12,610 bases of DNA from CAZQEZ01 sp964592475 (GTDB lineage Bacteria; Bacteroidota; Bacteroidia; Cytophagales; Cyclobacteriaceae), in assembly GCA_964592475.1 (NCBI GenBank), contig CAZQEZ010000122.1, positions 1 through 12,610 of the forward strand, given 5' to 3'. This document shows, piece after piece, positions 12,503 through 12,610 of this stretch; within the stretch, counting starts at the first letter, position 1; the number at the start of each line of letters is the position of its first letter. Position numbers and translations under genes: made by a program. The notes under the pieces were generated by a model. That model had not been told where the DNA came from and did no database searches. It saw only the letters and a list, made by a program, of their open reading frames with translations.

Positions 12503-12610
12503 GTTCAATTATGCTTTTTTTTAGGCTCTATATGATTTATTGCAGAATATGCTTTTTAGTAAATACATGAATACTTGAAACAATATTATAATATTTCAAT
12601 TTCATCAAAA

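Noticed and set aside
12511..12558. Two copies of TATGCTTTTT about 40 bases apart near the right edge
   Set aside because: The copies are short and dominated by a T-run, with different flanks, so chance is the simplest explanation.

Overview
The window looks like chromosomal DNA of a Bacteroidota bacterium, probably a gliding or marine Cytophagales-type lineage. Evidence: AT-rich intergenic DNA, mostly absent Shine-Dalgarno sequences, TAnnTTTG-like promoter boxes, a secreted protein with a type B (gliding motility-associated) C-terminal sorting domain for the type IX secretion system, and a lipoprotein-type M3 peptidase. The species cannot be named from the sequence alone. No tRNA, rRNA, insertion sequence, CRISPR array or phage gene was seen.

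Layout. Positions 1-2593, minus strand: a protein quality-control group made of a Do/HtrA serine protease (its C-terminus runs off the left edge) and two small heat-shock proteins (Hsp20/alpha-crystallin). One Hsp20 is of ordinary form. The other is short, lacks the N-terminal arm and carries a basic C-terminal tail. HtrA and the ordinary Hsp20 have near-perfect Shine-Dalgarno sequences, which no other gene here has, and -24/-12-like motifs lie upstream of the group. Positions 2777-4558, minus strand: the 23S rRNA uracil-5-methyltransferase RlmD, followed 12 bases later by a 120-residue protein of unknown function. Positions 4638-7220, plus strand: an 860-residue secreted protein, head to head with rlmD, with four tandem ~115-residue domains and the sorting domain. 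Positions 7395-9521, plus: a Dcp-type M3 metallopeptidase predicted to be a lipoprotein. Positions 9772-11499, plus: a PGM2-type phosphohexomutase. Positions 11740-12333, minus: an orphan HAD-like protein without an obvious fourth motif. Positions 12334-12610 hold no gene but contain two short Bacteroidota-style hairpin repeat units.

How the genes relate. Sequestration of unfolded proteins by the Hsp20s, degradation or refolding by HtrA and peptide clean-up by Dcp would all serve protein quality control, but only the first three are clustered. RlmD, the mutase and the secreted protein are separate housekeeping or surface functions. No obviously new multigene system is present. The most interesting points are the possible shared regulation of the stress group, the armless Hsp20, the internal repeat family of the secreted protein, the rlmD-linked unknown gene, and the HAD gene beside hairpin repeats.
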